A DNA stretch of 64,000 nucleotides from Amycolatopsis sp. DSM 110486 (GCF_019468465.1 NZ_CP080519.1:8425001-8489000), one strand, 5' to 3'; counted from the first letter of the stretch, positions 1 to 9,080 are shown. Notes: generated from the letters alone by a model not told the origin. A program made the numbers and translations.

Positions 1-1
1 C

Positions 2-832
2 CGGGGTTCGCTGCTCGCGGCGATCGGGCCGGCGGAGGAGGCTGCGGAGTGCTTCGGCGAGGTCATCGCCGTCGCGGAGCGGGTCGGGGCCGTGTGGCCG
101 CTCATCTCGGCACGGACCGCCATGGCGCGGCTGCTGCTGACGCTGGACGACGCAGGCGGCGCCGCCGAGCACGCCCGGGCCGCGATCACCCAGGTCCGCG
201 CGAAGGGGAACTGGGTGTGGGGTGGTGAGGCCGTGCTGTGCCTGGCGGAGGCGCTGGGCCGGGCAGCTGAGGTCGCGGCCGTCGTCGACGAGCTGGCGGC
301 GGGTCTCGACCAGACCGACGCACCCCGCGCGCGGGGTGCTCTCCTTGCCGCACAGGCAATCCTGGCCCCCGACGGCGAGACCGGCCGGCTCCTCGACGAG
401 GCCCGCGTCGTCACGGCGGGCGGGGGCTTGAGCTACGAGGAGGCGCAGGCCGCCGAACGGCTGGGGCTGTTGCGCTGCGGGCACGGGGACCCGCGTGGCG
501 GCGCGGACCTGGAGGCCGCGTTGCGACGGTACGGCGCGCTGCACGCCGCCCGTGACATCGCCCGCGTCTGCCGCGCGATGCGGCTGCACAACGTGCCGAT
601 CCCCTATCCGTGGCGAGGCGGGCGGCCCGCGCTCGGGCAGACGCTGTCGGCGCAGGAGCACCGCGTGGCCGCCCTCGCGGCGGCGGGCCGGACGAACCGG
701 GAGATCGCGACCGAGCTGTTCCTGTCCCGCCGCACGGTCGAGAGCCACGTCTCGAGCGCGCTGCGCAAGCTCGGTTGCTCGTCCCGCAAGGACCTGGCGG
801 GCCCTCTCCTCGACGACTCCAAGCCCGCGTGA
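2..832 (+). CDS. LuxR-family transcriptional regulator, C-terminal part
   Basis: The reading frame is open from the window edge, so the start lies outside. The visible 276 residues are Ala/Leu-rich helical repeats, as in the TPR-like arm of large LuxR (LAL/MalT-like) regulators. They end in a LuxR helix-turn-helix from about base 640 to 815, with the motifs 'LSAQEHRVAALAAAGRTNRE' and 'RRTVESHVSSALRKLG'. It is inferred to be a DNA-binding cytoplasmic activator. Any N-terminal ATPase domain would be upstream, so the subfamily is unproven. Everything beyond its stop for several kilobases is gene debris, so this gene probably marks the edge of the accessory region. Confidence 0.85.
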   Translation, partial: RGSLLAAIGPAEEAAECFGEVIAVAERVGAVWPLISARTAMARLLLTLDDAGGAAEHARAAITQVRAKGNWVWGGEAVLCLAEALGRAAEVAAVVDELAAGLDQTDAPRARGALLAAQAILAPDGETGRLLDEARVVTAGGGLSYEEAQAAERLGLLRCGHGDPRGGADLEAALRRYGALHAARDIARVCRAMRLHNVPIPYPWRGGRPALGQTLSAQEHRVAALAAAGRTNREIATELFLSRRTVESHVSSALRKLGCSSRKDLAGPLLDDSKPA

Positions 833-880
833 CGCGGAAGGCCGGGCCCGCGGGGTGGGCCTGGCCTGCGTTCCGCGAAC

Positions 881-1010
881 TCAGTGCGGTGCGGCGAAGA
901 ACGCCTGGATGCCGCCGACCACGACCTCGGGCACCTCGTGCGATGCGAAGTGGCCGCCTTTCTCGAACCGGCTCCGGTGCACGATGTTGGAGTCATCCCG
1001 CTCCGCGAAG
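881..1010 (-). pseudogene. Epoxide hydrolase-like alpha/beta hydrolase, C-terminal remnant
   Basis: The minus strand encodes about 42 residues ending at a TGA at 881-883, including 'SNIVHRSRFEKGGHFASHE' and 'AFFAAPH'. The GGHFA...E motif with a downstream AFF is the catalytic-His region at the C-terminus of epoxide hydrolase-type alpha/beta hydrolases. The rest of the gene is absent: upstream sequence changes to unrelated DNA and then to a recombinase remnant. It is a dead fragment. A second hydrolase fragment of similar kind lies near 17.8 kb. Confidence 0.6.
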
Positions 1011-1071
1011 GTCTGGCTCGTGCTTGACACGGACGCCCGCGCGTACGAGCCGGCAACTGGGCCGACCGGAT

Positions 1072-1412
1072 CAAGGCCGTGCCGGGGCGTCCGTGGTTCC
1101 AGTGCGAGTCCAGTCGTCGGTTGCAGATGCCGCAGCGGATCAGGCCGGCGAGTGCGAACCTCCGCAGACGGCCGTCGTTAGTGGGTCGCGGTGCACGGAT
1201 CTGCTGCGCGGTGACGAAGTCCTGTTCGGTGACGAGGGCTGGATGCGCAGCCCTCGATGACAGCGCCGGCGTTGATCTCGGGTTGCCTGTTCCGTTGGCG
1301 CGGCGGTTCCAGGTTTGCCGGCCGGTGTAGCGCGGGTTGGCGAGGATCACGGCGACGGTGCGCAGCGTCCAGGCGCTGCGGGTTCGGTGGCGGTTGCGGT
1401 CGGGGTCGGCGC
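1072..1412 (-). pseudogene. Large serine recombinase, internal/C-terminal remnant
   Basis: The minus strand reads 'WTLRTVAVILANPRYTGRQT', then 'AHPALVTEQDFVTAQQI', then 'LAGLIRCGICNRRLDSHW'. This is the Recombinase domain followed by the zinc-ribbon CxxC of large serine recombinases. The catalytic resolvase domain is missing. At about 1412 the frame meets the Rhs gene on the opposite strand, and at about 1070 similarity stops. The fragment cannot be functional. It suggests that a serine-recombinase-bearing element once sat here and that its loss truncated the neighbouring Rhs gene. Confidence 0.75.
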
Positions 1413-2870
1413 TGGATGGTACGCCGACCCGCAGTGCACCCCCGGCATGACCATGCCGGCCCCGGAAGCGAACACGCTGGCCTGTTACCCGGTCTACTGG
1501 ACCCCGGGCGGCGCGACCGATCCGGTACTCGACTGGTTCAACAAGTACCTGGTCACCGACATCACCGACGACGGCCGCATCGCCGGCAGCAGCGGCGCCG
1601 GTTCGGCCCTGTCGCAACAAACCGTGACGCACTACGACTACCTCGGCGGCGGTGCCTGGCACTACGACGAGAACTACCTCTCCGACCCGAAGACCCGCAC
1701 CTGGTCGATGTGGCGTGGCTACGGCACCGTGAAGACCACCGTCGGCCAGGCCACCAGTGACCCGTCCGGGCCCCCGACGGTAACCCAGACGCAGTACCTG
1801 CGGGGCATGGACGGAGACACTCTGCCCGGCGGCGGCAAGCGGAGCGTGTCGGTGACCGACAGCCTCGGCGAGGCCGTCGCGGACAGCTCGGCGTTGCCGA
1901 GCTTCACGCGGGAGTCGCTGACCTACCTCGACGGCACGGTCATCACCGATACGATCAACGACCCGTGGATCTCCGCGGCGAACGCGACCAACACCAACGG
2001 AACGCAGGCCTTCTACACCGGTACTGGGACCACCCGGACCCGCACGTGGATCGCCGCCACCAACAGTTGGCGCACCACCCGCACGATCACCACCTTCGGC
2101 AACTACGGGTTGGCCACTCAGGTCGAGGACGACGGCGACATCGCCGATCCGAGCCAGGCCACGTGCGCCCGCACCACCTACGACCAGAACACCACTGCGT
2201 TCCTGATCAACTACGTGAGCCAGGTCCAGACGACGTCCGGCACCTGCGCCACACCCGCCGGCAGCGCCACCATCGTGTCCGACACCCGCTCCTACTTCGA
2301 CCACCAACCGTTCGGCGCCGCACCCACGGTCGGTGACGTCACCCAGACCGACACGATCGACTCCTGGCCCACCGGCGGCGCGGAGCACTTCCTGTCCCCG
2401 GCCACCCGCACCGATTTCGACAACTACGGCCGCGCGGTGTCCGCGACCGATGCGCTGGGCCTGACCACCACCACCGCCTTCACCCCGGCCACCGGCGGCC
2501 CCCTCACCCAGGTCGCGACCACCACACCCCAGGTCAGCGGCACCGACACCACCAAGTTCACCTCGACCCGCTATCTCGACCCGATCACCGGTGCCACCAC
2601 CGGCGAGGTCGACAACAGCGGACTGCGCACCGACGCGACCTACGACGCCCTCGGCCGGCTCACCGGCGTCTGGCCACCAGGACACAACAAGAGCACCAAC
2701 GCCCCGGCCAAGACCACCTACACCTACACCGTCAGCAACACCCAGCCCAGCGTCGTCGCCACGAACACGCTGCTGTCCAACAGCCACTACGCAACCAGCT
2801 ACGCGCTGATCGACGGGCTCGGCCGCACCCTGCAAACACAAGCACCCACCTCGTACGCACAAGGCGGACG
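1413..2870 (+). pseudogene. Rhs/YD-repeat protein, internal fragment
   Basis: An open frame of about 480 residues carries degenerate YD repeats rich in Thr, Asp and Tyr, for example 'RTDFDNYGRAVSATDALG' and 'YDALGRLTGVWPPGHN'. Such repeats build the shell of Rhs polymorphic toxins. The N-terminus is replaced by recombinase debris at about 1412. The C-terminus is cut by the inverted repeat of an IS3-type element at 2871. The Rhs core end is missing, and the toxin tip resumes only at 6114, so the interruption includes a deletion as well as an insertion. No start codon or secretion signal remains. Confidence 0.8.
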
Positions 2871-3198
2871 TGGGGTGTACCAAGGATCTTGGACAGGGCC
2901 TCCTGTCTGAGAGGATGCGTGTATGCCCGAGCAGCGTCGGAGATTCAGCGCTCAGTTCAAGGCCGAGGCTGTGCAGATGGTGATCGAGACCGGTAAACCT
3001 GTCGCCGAGATCGCCCGGGATCTCGAGATCAACGCCGGCACACTGGCCAACTGGGTCAACGCCTGGCGGCGCGAGAACCCTGGACCTGCGCAACCGGTGA
3101 GCCCGTCCGAGCGCGCCCGGGTCGCGGAGATGGAAGACGAGATCCGCCGGCTGCGGATGGAAAACGAGTTCCTGAAAAAAGCCGCCTTAGATTCAACC
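2871..3198 (+). mobile_element. IS3-family left end with truncated orfA (copy A)
   Basis: The terminal sequence starts TGGGGTGTACCAAGGATC and is followed by orfA from ATG 2923. OrfA begins 'MPEQRRRFSAQFKAEAVQMV' and has a helix-turn-helix ('GTLANWVNAWRREN') and a leucine-zipper-like tail, typical of IS3 OrfA. After codon 92 the frame runs into the end of an IS30-type element at 3199. The orfB transposase is absent. The same 328 bp occur in inverted orientation at 5786-6113, with identical OrfA sequence up to the break. Confidence 0.85.
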
Positions 3199-3238
3199 CG
3201 TCAAGGCAACACACTCGGCCGGTGTGCGGTAACCCAGG

Positions 3239-4638
3239 GACTGTTCCAAGATCGGTGTTTCCGGCCCGACACGCCGGGCTGAGGTCCGGCGGGATGGGCA
3301 CTGTGAGTGATGACATCGGACCTTGTGAGTCGACGCAAGCGTGACGAGAAGCCGGCGCAGCTGTCGCCGGAGCAGGCCGCTGCGGCGGCGATGGTGGCCG
3401 AGGCCAAGGCGCGTGGGCTGGCGTTGACCGGCCCGGACGGGCTGCTGAAGCTGTTCACCAAGAACGTGCTGGAAACGGCATTGAACGAGGAAATGACCGA
3501 GCACCTCGGGCACGAGAAGAACCAGGTCGACCCGGACCGGGAATCGACCAATGTGCGAAATGGTAGTCGGCCGAAGACCGTGATCTCGGACGCAGTCGGC
3601 GAGGTGCGGGTCGAGGTGCCGCGGGATCGGGAAAGCACGTTCGAGCCGCAGATCGTGAAGAAGCGGCAGCGTCGGCTTGCCGATGTGGACGAGATCGTGT
3701 TGTCGTTGTATGCGAAAGGGATGACCACTGGCGAAATAGCCGCGCATTTCGGTGAGATTTATGGGGCGTCGGTGAGCAAGGAGACGATATCGCGGATCAC
3801 CGACAAAGTGATAGCCGAGATGCAGGAATGGGCCAGCCGCCCGCTCGATGTGATCTACGCGGCGGTGTTCATTGACGCGATCCACGTCAAGGTCCGGGAC
3901 GGGCAGGTCGCCAACCGCCCGGTCTACGCGGCCATCGGCGTGACCGTGGACGGGCACAAGGACGTGCTGGGCCTGTGGATGGGCGTCGGCGGCGAGGGCG
4001 CGAAGTTCTGGATGAGCGTTCTGGTCGACCTGAAGAACCGGGGCGTTCGTGACGTGTTCTTCCTCGTCTGCGACGGTCTCAAAGGCCTCCCGGAGACTGT
4101 TGCGAACGTGTGGCCGCAAACCATCGTTCAGACGTGCATCGTTCACCTGATCCGCAATACGTTCCGGTTGGCGGCGCGGCAGAACTGGGACGAGATCAAG
4201 AGGGATATTAAACCCATCTACACCGCACCCAATCCTGACGCGGCGCTTGCCGCATTGGACGAACTCGACGAGAAATGGGGTAAAAAGTATGGTGCGATGA
4301 TTCGACTGTGGCGCAACGCGTGGGAAGAGTTTGTACCGTTCCTGGACTACGATGTTGAAATTCGGCGCATGATCTGCTCGACGAATGCGATCGAATCACT
4401 GAACGCCCGCTACCGGCGGGCGATCCGTGCGCGCGGGCATTTCCCCACCGAGCAGGCCGCGATGAAGTGTCTGTATCTTGTGACACGCAGCCTGGACCCG
4501 ACGGGGACCGGGCGCGCCAGGTGGACAATGCGTTGGAAGCCCGTGATCAACGCGTTCGCCATCACGTTCGGTGACCGCTGGCCGGGAGCCGAAACCTACT
4601 GACCGACCCGCCGGAAACACCGATCACGGGATAGACCC
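3239..4638 (+). mobile_element. IS256-family (mutator-type) insertion sequence
   Basis: A 1.4-kb element is flanked by the direct repeat GTAACCCAGG (3229-3238 and 4639-4648), a target duplication of about 8-10 bp. The inner part of its inverted repeats is GATCGGTGTTTCCGG (3250-3264), matched by CCGGAAACACCGATC (4611-4625). It holds one transposase gene. It inserted into the 3' part of the IS30 transposase gene. Both ends and the gene look intact, so it may still be mobile. Confidence 0.85.
3307..4602 (+). CDS. IS256-family transposase
   Basis: The product has 431 residues, full length for mutator-type DDE transposases. An N-terminal region contains 'LEEMTEHLG'-like sequence ('LNEEMTEHLGHEKNQVD'). 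The catalytic core has candidate acidic residues in 'VFIDAIHVKVRDG', 'FLVCDGLKGLPE' and the family signature 'STNAIESLNARYRRA'. The frame opens with GTG 3307 and ATG 3310; either may be used. It catalyses cut-and-paste or copy-out transposition of its own element. Codon use is less GC-extreme than in the flanking host genes. Confidence 0.92.
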   Translation: MMTSDLVSRRKRDEKPAQLSPEQAAAAAMVAEAKARGLALTGPDGLLKLFTKNVLETALNEEMTEHLGHEKNQVDPDRESTNVRNGSRPKTVISDAVGEVRVEVPRDRESTFEPQIVKKRQRRLADVDEIVLSLYAKGMTTGEIAAHFGEIYGASVSKETISRITDKVIAEMQEWASRPLDVIYAAVFIDAIHVKVRDGQVANRPVYAAIGVTVDGHKDVLGLWMGVGGEGAKFWMSVLVDLKNRGVRDVFFLVCDGLKGLPETVANVWPQTIVQTCIVHLIRNTFRLAARQNWDEIKRDIKPIYTAPNPDAALAALDELDEKWGKKYGAMIRLWRNAWEEFVPFLDYDVEIRRMICSTNAIESLNARYRRAIRARGHFPTEQAAMKCLYLVTRSLDPTGTGRARWTMRWKPVINAFAITFGDRWPGAETY

Positions 4639-5751
4639 GTAACCCAGGCATTTTCGGGGTCGGTTGTTGAGTCGATCGGCGATCGCGTCGAGTTCGGTCT
4701 GGCTGTAGGCGGCGAGGTTGGTGCCCTTCGGTAGATATTGGCGCAGCAGCTTGTTCGTGTTCTCGTTCGTGCCGCGTTGCCATGGACTGCGGGGCGCGGC
4801 GAAAAACACGTCAACGCCTGTGGCGGTGGTGAATACGCGGTGGTCGGCCAGTTCCATCCCGCGGTCCCAGGTCAAGCTGCGGTGCAGCGTCTCGGGCATC
4901 GTGGCGTATCGCTCGATGAGCCCTGCGACGACAGTCTCGGTGCGCCGGTCAGCCAGCTGAACCACTGTGAGGTAGCGGGTTTTGCGGTCTACGAGCGTCG
5001 CTACCTGACTGCTCGTACCGCCGACGATCAGATCGCCCTCAAGGTGCCCGATGACGCTGCGGTCTTCGGCCTCGGCCGGCCGGTCGGTGATCGGGCGTGC
5101 ATCGATGATCTGCGAGCGCCACTGCCCTTTCACACTGTGCCGCTTGTTCTTGCGGATCGGACGCCCGGTCCGCAGCTTCTTCGACATCGCCTTCGGGATG
5201 AGCTTCCAACGGCTGGTGTAGACGCTGCGGTAGATCGTCTCGTGGCTGACCATCATGTCCGGATCGCCCTCGTGTTCCAACCGCAGCCGCCGCGCGATCT
5301 GCTGGGGCGACCATTCTTGCTCGAGCCAGTCCACGACGCGGTTGCGCAGGATCGGATTCCTTGCCAGCAAGGATTGTTTAGGGCGCTTGCGCTGATCATC
5401 GGCACGCTCCTGGGCCGCGACGGCGCGATAGACGTCGCGGCCGCCATTGCGCCGGACCTCCCGGCTCACCGTCGATGCCGACCGCCCGAGACTCGCCGCG
5501 ATCGCCCGGAATGACAACTGAGCGCTGATTCCACGCGAAATCACCTCGCGCTCATCGACACTGAGGTGGTCCGCTCGGGAAACCGGCCGCTTGGGGGCGA
5601 TCCCGCCATGATGCTTGAGCACGGTGAACACCGACCCAGGCGGCTTGTCCAGTGCACGTCCGATCACGCTGATCGACTCTCCGGCCCTCCACCGCCCCCA
5701 CAACTCCTCCTTCATCGGATCCGACATGCCCGGCCGACCCAGACGCGCCAC
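4639..5751 (-). pseudogene. IS30-family transposase, C-terminus displaced
   Basis: The start ATG at 5751 opens 'MARLGRPGMSDPMKEELWGR'. An N-terminal helix-turn-helix ('RAIAASLGRSASTVSREVRR') is followed by the integrase core ('HLEGDLIVGG', 'WDRGMELADH', 'PRSPWQRGTNENTNKLLRQY'). These carry the DDE residues of IS30 transposases. Translation continues past the IS256 junction at 4639 to a chance stop at 4624. The native last 11 residues are stranded at 3199-3238. Only the extreme C-terminus is lost, so partial activity cannot be excluded. Confidence 0.85.
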
Positions 5752-5785
5752 AAACCCCTCCTCAACCAGCCCCGATGCACCGACC

Positions 5786-6113
5786 GGTTGAATCTAAGGC
5801 GGCTTTTTTCAGGAACTCGTTTTCCATCCGCAGCCGGCGGATCTCGTCTTCCATCTCCGCGACCCGGGCGCGCTCGGACGGGCTCACCGGTTGCGCAGGT
5901 CCAGGGTTCTCGCGCCGCCAGGCGTTGACCCAGTTGGCCAGTGTGCCGGCGTTGATCTCGAGATCCCGGGCGATCTCGGCGACAGGTTTACCGGTCTCGA
6001 TCACCATCTGCACAGCCTCGGCCTTGAACTGAGCGCTGAATCTCCGACGCTGCTCGGGCATACACGCATCCTCTCAGACAGGAGGCCCTGTCCAAGATCC
6101 TTGGTACACCCCA
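5786..6113 (-). mobile_element. IS3-family left end with truncated orfA (copy B, inverted)
   Basis: This is the inverted copy of the 328-bp segment at 2871-3198. OrfA starts at ATG 6061 and has the same protein sequence through 'FLKKAALDST' before running into the IS30-type end. The outer terminus, reading ...GGTACACCCCA at 6113, abuts Rhs toxin sequence in frame at 6114. Two left ends facing away from each other cannot come from one simple insertion. An inversion or recombination between two IS3 copies is the likeliest origin. Confidence 0.85.
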
Positions 6114-6653
6114 GACCTCCGTGTCGGCGACGAAGTCGACACCCCGAACAACGGCCACGTCACCGTCGTGTCCACCCGCCTCTACACCGCGGCGATCATC
6201 ACCTACAACCTCACCGTCGACGACGTCCACACCTACTACGTCCTCGCCGGCAGGGTCGGCATCCTCGTTCACAACTGCGGCAGTGCTGAGCCGAAGGCTG
6301 GATCGGGTAAGGCATACTCTGTCGCCTATGAGACGAAGATTTCCGAGGACACGTACCCCGGTCGTTCACGTGCGGCTCATTTTCAGGCAGCCAACCGTGA
6401 TCTTGCAGCAGCAATGGACAGCGATCAGGAATTTGCGGATTCGATGGAGGACCTGATCCCTGGGATCGGCGATAGCCTCGTTGGTTCCCGAGGCGGAATC
6501 TCGCGCAGATCGCCCTCGCCCCTGTGGACGTGGCACCATGCGGCAGACGATGGGCTGATGCAACTCGTTCCGCGTATACAGCATGAGTCTTCGGGCAACC
6601 TGCAGAACCTTTTCCACCCGGGAGGTGTTGGTGGCTTCTCAATCTGGGGCTGA
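6114..6653 (+). pseudogene. Rhs toxin tip: Hint fragment plus WHH-type nuclease domain
   Basis: The frame is open directly from the IS3 end, with no start of its own. Residues 1-57 are the C-terminal half of a pretoxin Hint autoprocessing domain, ending 'HTYYVLAGRVGILVHNC'. The toxin domain then ends in 'PLWTWHHAADDGLMQLVPRI', whose W-H-H and downstream His match the WHH clade of HNH/endonuclease VII toxins. By family knowledge this would cut nucleic acid in competitor cells. Without its Rhs shell it should not be made or delivered here. The small gene overlapping its 3' end fits a cognate immunity gene. Confidence 0.8.
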
Positions 6654-6948
6654 CGAGCCCCGTACTATGGGCGAACTAGTATCACGGCTTGACGCAGTCG
6701 ATGACAATCTAACCGTCTACGTCCCTTCCCGGGATTCGATTTCAGCTGAGTTGCCGATCGAGCTGGTAGACGAGGAAGGCGACGGCCCTTCTGCGGGGAT
6801 GACTTACCTGCTTGAGGTTGACCTTGTGAAGGATGTCATAAGAGTCTGGAGGGAATGGCGAGGTGGGCGAAACCCCGATCTTCGGCAAGCCTGTGAAGCC
6901 GTTTCGTACTACGCGTCTCATGATGCCTTCCAGCCAATCGACAAGTGA
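6631..6948 (+). CDS. Probable immunity protein for the WHH toxin
   Basis: GTG 6631 is preceded by GGAGG at 6621-6625, so I chose it over GTG 6625 and ATG 6667. The gene overlaps the toxin 3' end by 23 bp. The product has 105 residues, no signal peptide, and is acidic at its start ('RLDAVDDNLTVYVPSRDSIS') with a mixed alpha/beta pattern ('YLLEVDLVKDVIRVWREWRG'). Position, size and acidity are typical of polymorphic-toxin immunity proteins. An Imm1-like fold is possible but I cannot confirm the family from sequence alone. Confidence 0.7.
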   Translation: MASQSGADEPRTMGELVSRLDAVDDNLTVYVPSRDSISAELPIELVDEEGDGPSAGMTYLLEVDLVKDVIRVWREWRGGRNPDLRQACEAVSYYASHDAFQPIDK

Positions 6949-7017
6949 CCCAGGTGCCGCCACATCAACGCGGCCAGGCAGATGGACCGGGACGGTGAGG
7001 CGAGCGGCTCAACCCCC

Positions 7018-7128
7018 GATCACGGGATAGCCCCTCTCGGCGATCGCCTTGGCGTAGGCGCCCTCGGGTCGACGGTTGCAGACGTCACAGCGCACCTGTA
7101 GACCTTTCGGGCCGCCGGACTTACCCAG
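7018..7128 (-). pseudogene. LigD-polymerase-like fragment
   Basis: The minus strand reads 'LGKSGGPKGLQVRCDVCNRR' followed by 'AYAKAIAERG'. This aligns with 'KTSGSKGLQVCCGVKTRR...SAYAKAIAEQ' of the intact NHEJ polymerase at 13,552-14,481. Only about 37 codons are present, wedged between the first immunity gene and the second toxin cassette. It is one of several LigD-polymerase scraps in this window. It is not expressed as a useful protein. Confidence 0.65.
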
Positions 7129-7143
7129 TTAGGGCGAGCCCAT

Positions 7144-8091
7144 TTGGCTGCGCCTGCGCCTACGCCGGCGGATCCGCCGGCGCCTCCCGCTGCTGCGAAG
7201 AGTGCACCGGCGGCGAGCGCACCGGCCGAGGAAGCCCCCGCTGCCAGCCCGGCCAAGGCTTCGTCTGGGTGTAACAGCTTCGCCGGCGCCGCCAGTGTCC
7301 TGATGGCTGATGGCTCGAGTAAGGCGATCGACCAGGTCCACGTCGGAGACAAAGTCACCAACTCTGAGCCCGACGGCCACGACGCCGAACAGCATGTGGT
7401 GACGGCGGTGCACGTCACCACCACCGACAAGTCCTTCGACGATCTCACCTTCAGCACGCCGGACGGGTCGGCGACCATCACCACTACCGCGCAGCATCTG
7501 TTCTGGGATGTCACCCTCCACACCTGGCGTGAAGCCGACAACCTGCGTGTCGGCGACGAGGTCGACAGCCCGGACAACGGTCACATCACCGTCGTGGCCA
7601 CCCGCCTCTACACCGCCGCGATCATCACCTACAACCTCACCATCGACGACCTCCACACCTACTATGTGCTGGCAGGGGGTACGCCGGTACTCGTCCACAA
7701 TTGTGGAACTGAGGCTAGAGCGGCAGCACAATCGGCACCCAAAGACGCCACGATGAGTGCAGCAGCCCGGTTCAAGGGTACCGATATGGTTTCAACCGGT
7801 CACTCTGGCCATTCGTCCCGCCCGGCCTATTTCGAGCCCGAGATTGATTCCGCTCTCGCCGATGGTGGGCAGATCGCTGGCCGCGGAGCCGGTAACTGTG
7901 CCGAGATCCGGGCCTGCAATGCTCTGATAGCCGAACATGGAGCCGATTTCGAGGATCAAGTCGGACGCTCGCTGCGGTTGAGTGACATCGAATTTCTGAC
8001 CATTCGCGTTGCCACTGGCGCCTCGGCACCCGCTTGTCTATCCTGTCAGAGTGTTCTTGTTCGGCGTGGAGTGACGGACCTGTCGAGGTGA
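7144..8091 (+). CDS. Rhs-type toxin cassette: Pro/Ala linker, complete Hint domain, YwqJ-like deaminase
   Basis: The open frame runs from about 7102 with no good start codon; TTG 7144 is nominal. Residues 1-45 are Pro/Ala-rich. A complete Hint domain follows, from 'CNSFAGAASVLMADGSSKAI' to 'HTYYVLAGGTPVLVHNC'. The C-terminal 130 residues carry 'AGNCAEIRACNALIAEHG' and 'SAPACLSCQSVLVRRG', the Cys-Ala-Glu and PxCxxC zinc motifs of YwqJ-type nucleic-acid deaminase toxins. It looks like a displaced spare tip that could be recombined onto an Rhs core. It would be silent as it stands. Confidence 0.8.
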   Translation: MAAPAPTPADPPAPPAAAKSAPAASAPAEEAPAASPAKASSGCNSFAGAASVLMADGSSKAIDQVHVGDKVTNSEPDGHDAEQHVVTAVHVTTTDKSFDDLTFSTPDGSATITTTAQHLFWDVTLHTWREADNLRVGDEVDSPDNGHITVVATRLYTAAIITYNLTIDDLHTYYVLAGGTPVLVHNCGTEARAAAQSAPKDATMSAAARFKGTDMVSTGHSGHSSRPAYFEPEIDSALADGGQIAGRGAGNCAEIRACNALIAEHGADFEDQVGRSLRLSDIEFLTIRVATGASAPACLSCQSVLVRRGVTDLSR

Positions 8092-8096
8092 GAAGG

Positions 8097-8564
8097 ATGC
8101 GCGAATCGGAGCTGGACGAATTTCTCAGCTCGTTCGGCTGGGAGGCGGGTGGGGTGCGCCGTGAGGCGGATGCTGTCGTGGTAGGTCTGGAGCGTGTCGG
8201 CTTCGCCTGTCACGAGGAGGCGAAGAACTTCCTGAGTGAGTGCTTCGGCCTAAAGATCGACCACCCTCCAGCCCTCTTTATCCTAGGGGAGAGGATCTCA
8301 AGTTGGACGCATTTCGATCCGTCTGCCGTGTGTACCACCCGTGATGCGGACGTGGCTCGCCGATGCGCGGGGGTGGCTGGCACCGTTCTGTGCCCGATTG
8401 GAGTGGATAGCTTCCATGTGACCATATACTCGGGAAGTGACGGAAGATTTTATGCCGGGTTCGATTCATCGGTCTATCAATATGGGGAAGATCGCAATTT
8501 AATGTTCTCGATGATGAAAGATGGAATTCGACCAATCCTGTTAGGCGAGTGGCCGCTTCAATGA
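8097..8564 (+). CDS. SUKH-3-type immunity protein
   Basis: ATG 8097 follows the purine-rich GAGGTGAGAAGG, which also contains the toxin stop at 8089-8091, so the genes are coupled. The 155-residue protein begins 'MRESELDEFLSSFGWEAGG' and contains 'IGVDSFHVTIYSGSDGRFYA', resembling SUKH-3 immunity proteins. SUKH-3 proteins are known partners of YwqJ-type deaminase toxins, which supports both assignments. It should bind and neutralise the adjacent deaminase in the cytoplasm. The codons are less GC-rich than in housekeeping neighbours, as usual for exchanged toxin-immunity cassettes. Confidence 0.75.
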   Translation: MRESELDEFLSSFGWEAGGVRREADAVVVGLERVGFACHEEAKNFLSECFGLKIDHPPALFILGERISSWTHFDPSAVCTTRDADVARRCAGVAGTVLCPIGVDSFHVTIYSGSDGRFYAGFDSSVYQYGEDRNLMFSMMKDGIRPILLGEWPLQ

Positions 8565-8683
8565 GAAGGACGCGCAGACGCCTTGATGAAGTTGCTCGTC
8601 AGTTGGAAGGGTGCACTGCGCACCGTCTGCCGCGATGGGAGTCACTCAGCGGGTCGGGGCCGGCTATAAGGGATGTCTCGTAA
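8561..8683 (+). pseudogene. Truncated ORF downstream of SUKH-3
   Basis: ATG 8561 overlaps the SUKH-3 stop as ATGA. The frame gives 40 residues starting 'MRRTRRRLDEVARQLEG' and ends at TAA 8681-8683, just inside the IS5-type end that begins near 8665. The last dozen codons are therefore transposon sequence. It looks like the first part of a gene cut off by the insertion. I do not recognise the family. Confidence 0.4.
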
Positions 8684-9049
8684 CCCGGTGTGGGTCTGTT
8701 GGGGGTGTTGGTTGATCATGGTGTGGTGCAGGTGATCTCGGCGTCGCGGTCGGAGTGGATTGCCCCGTTCATCGGCTTGGAGCCGGGACAGTTCCGCAAG
8801 CTGGTGCGGATCGTGGCGAACCGTGGCGGTGACGACATTGCTGATGGCCGGCCTGGCCGTCAGTGGCGTCTTGATCTGGCTGATCGTGTGCTGCTCGTGG
8901 CGACGTACTGGCGGACGAACCTGACGATGCGCCAGATCGGACCGCTGTTCGGGGTATCGCACTCCGCGGCGCACCGGGTGATCGACACCATCGGCCCTCT
9001 GCTGGCGCTGGCCCCGGTCCGCAAGCGCCGGATCGACGCGATCGTGGAC
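8664..9049 (+). mobile_element. IS5-family element, left part with transposase N-terminus
   Basis: The left end is near GGGATGTCTCGTAACCC. The frame from GTG 8690 encodes 'LEPGQFRKLVRIVANRGG' and 'TYWRTNLTMRQIGPLFGVSH', the N-terminal helix-turn-helix part of IS5-type DDE transposases. It is cut after about 119 codons by the IS3 element that begins at 9050. The catalytic half is missing. A different IS5-type C-terminal scrap is found at 16.7-16.8 kb. Confidence 0.75.
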
Positions 9050-9080
9050 TGAGCTTCCCCCCGAACCGTGGAGGGCTCCT

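Larger units (their letters stand above)
3199..5785 (-). mobile_element. IS30-family element, interrupted by an IS256-type element
   Basis: The element lies between two inverted IS3 ends. Removing the IS256-type insertion (3239-4638) and one copy of its duplicated target leaves about 1.18 kb, normal for IS30. The reconstructed minus-strand transposase then reads through '...RPRKCLGY' into 'RTPAECVALTG' and a stop at 3199, so the insertion is precise and recent. Its own terminal repeats are not obvious to me by eye. Confidence 0.75.

Noticed and set aside
604..3093. An 829-codon minus-strand open frame across the Rhs region
   Set aside because: It is an antisense artefact of high-GC codon bias across the Rhs and IS sequences; only its 1,072-1,412 part has real similarity, to a serine recombinase remnant.
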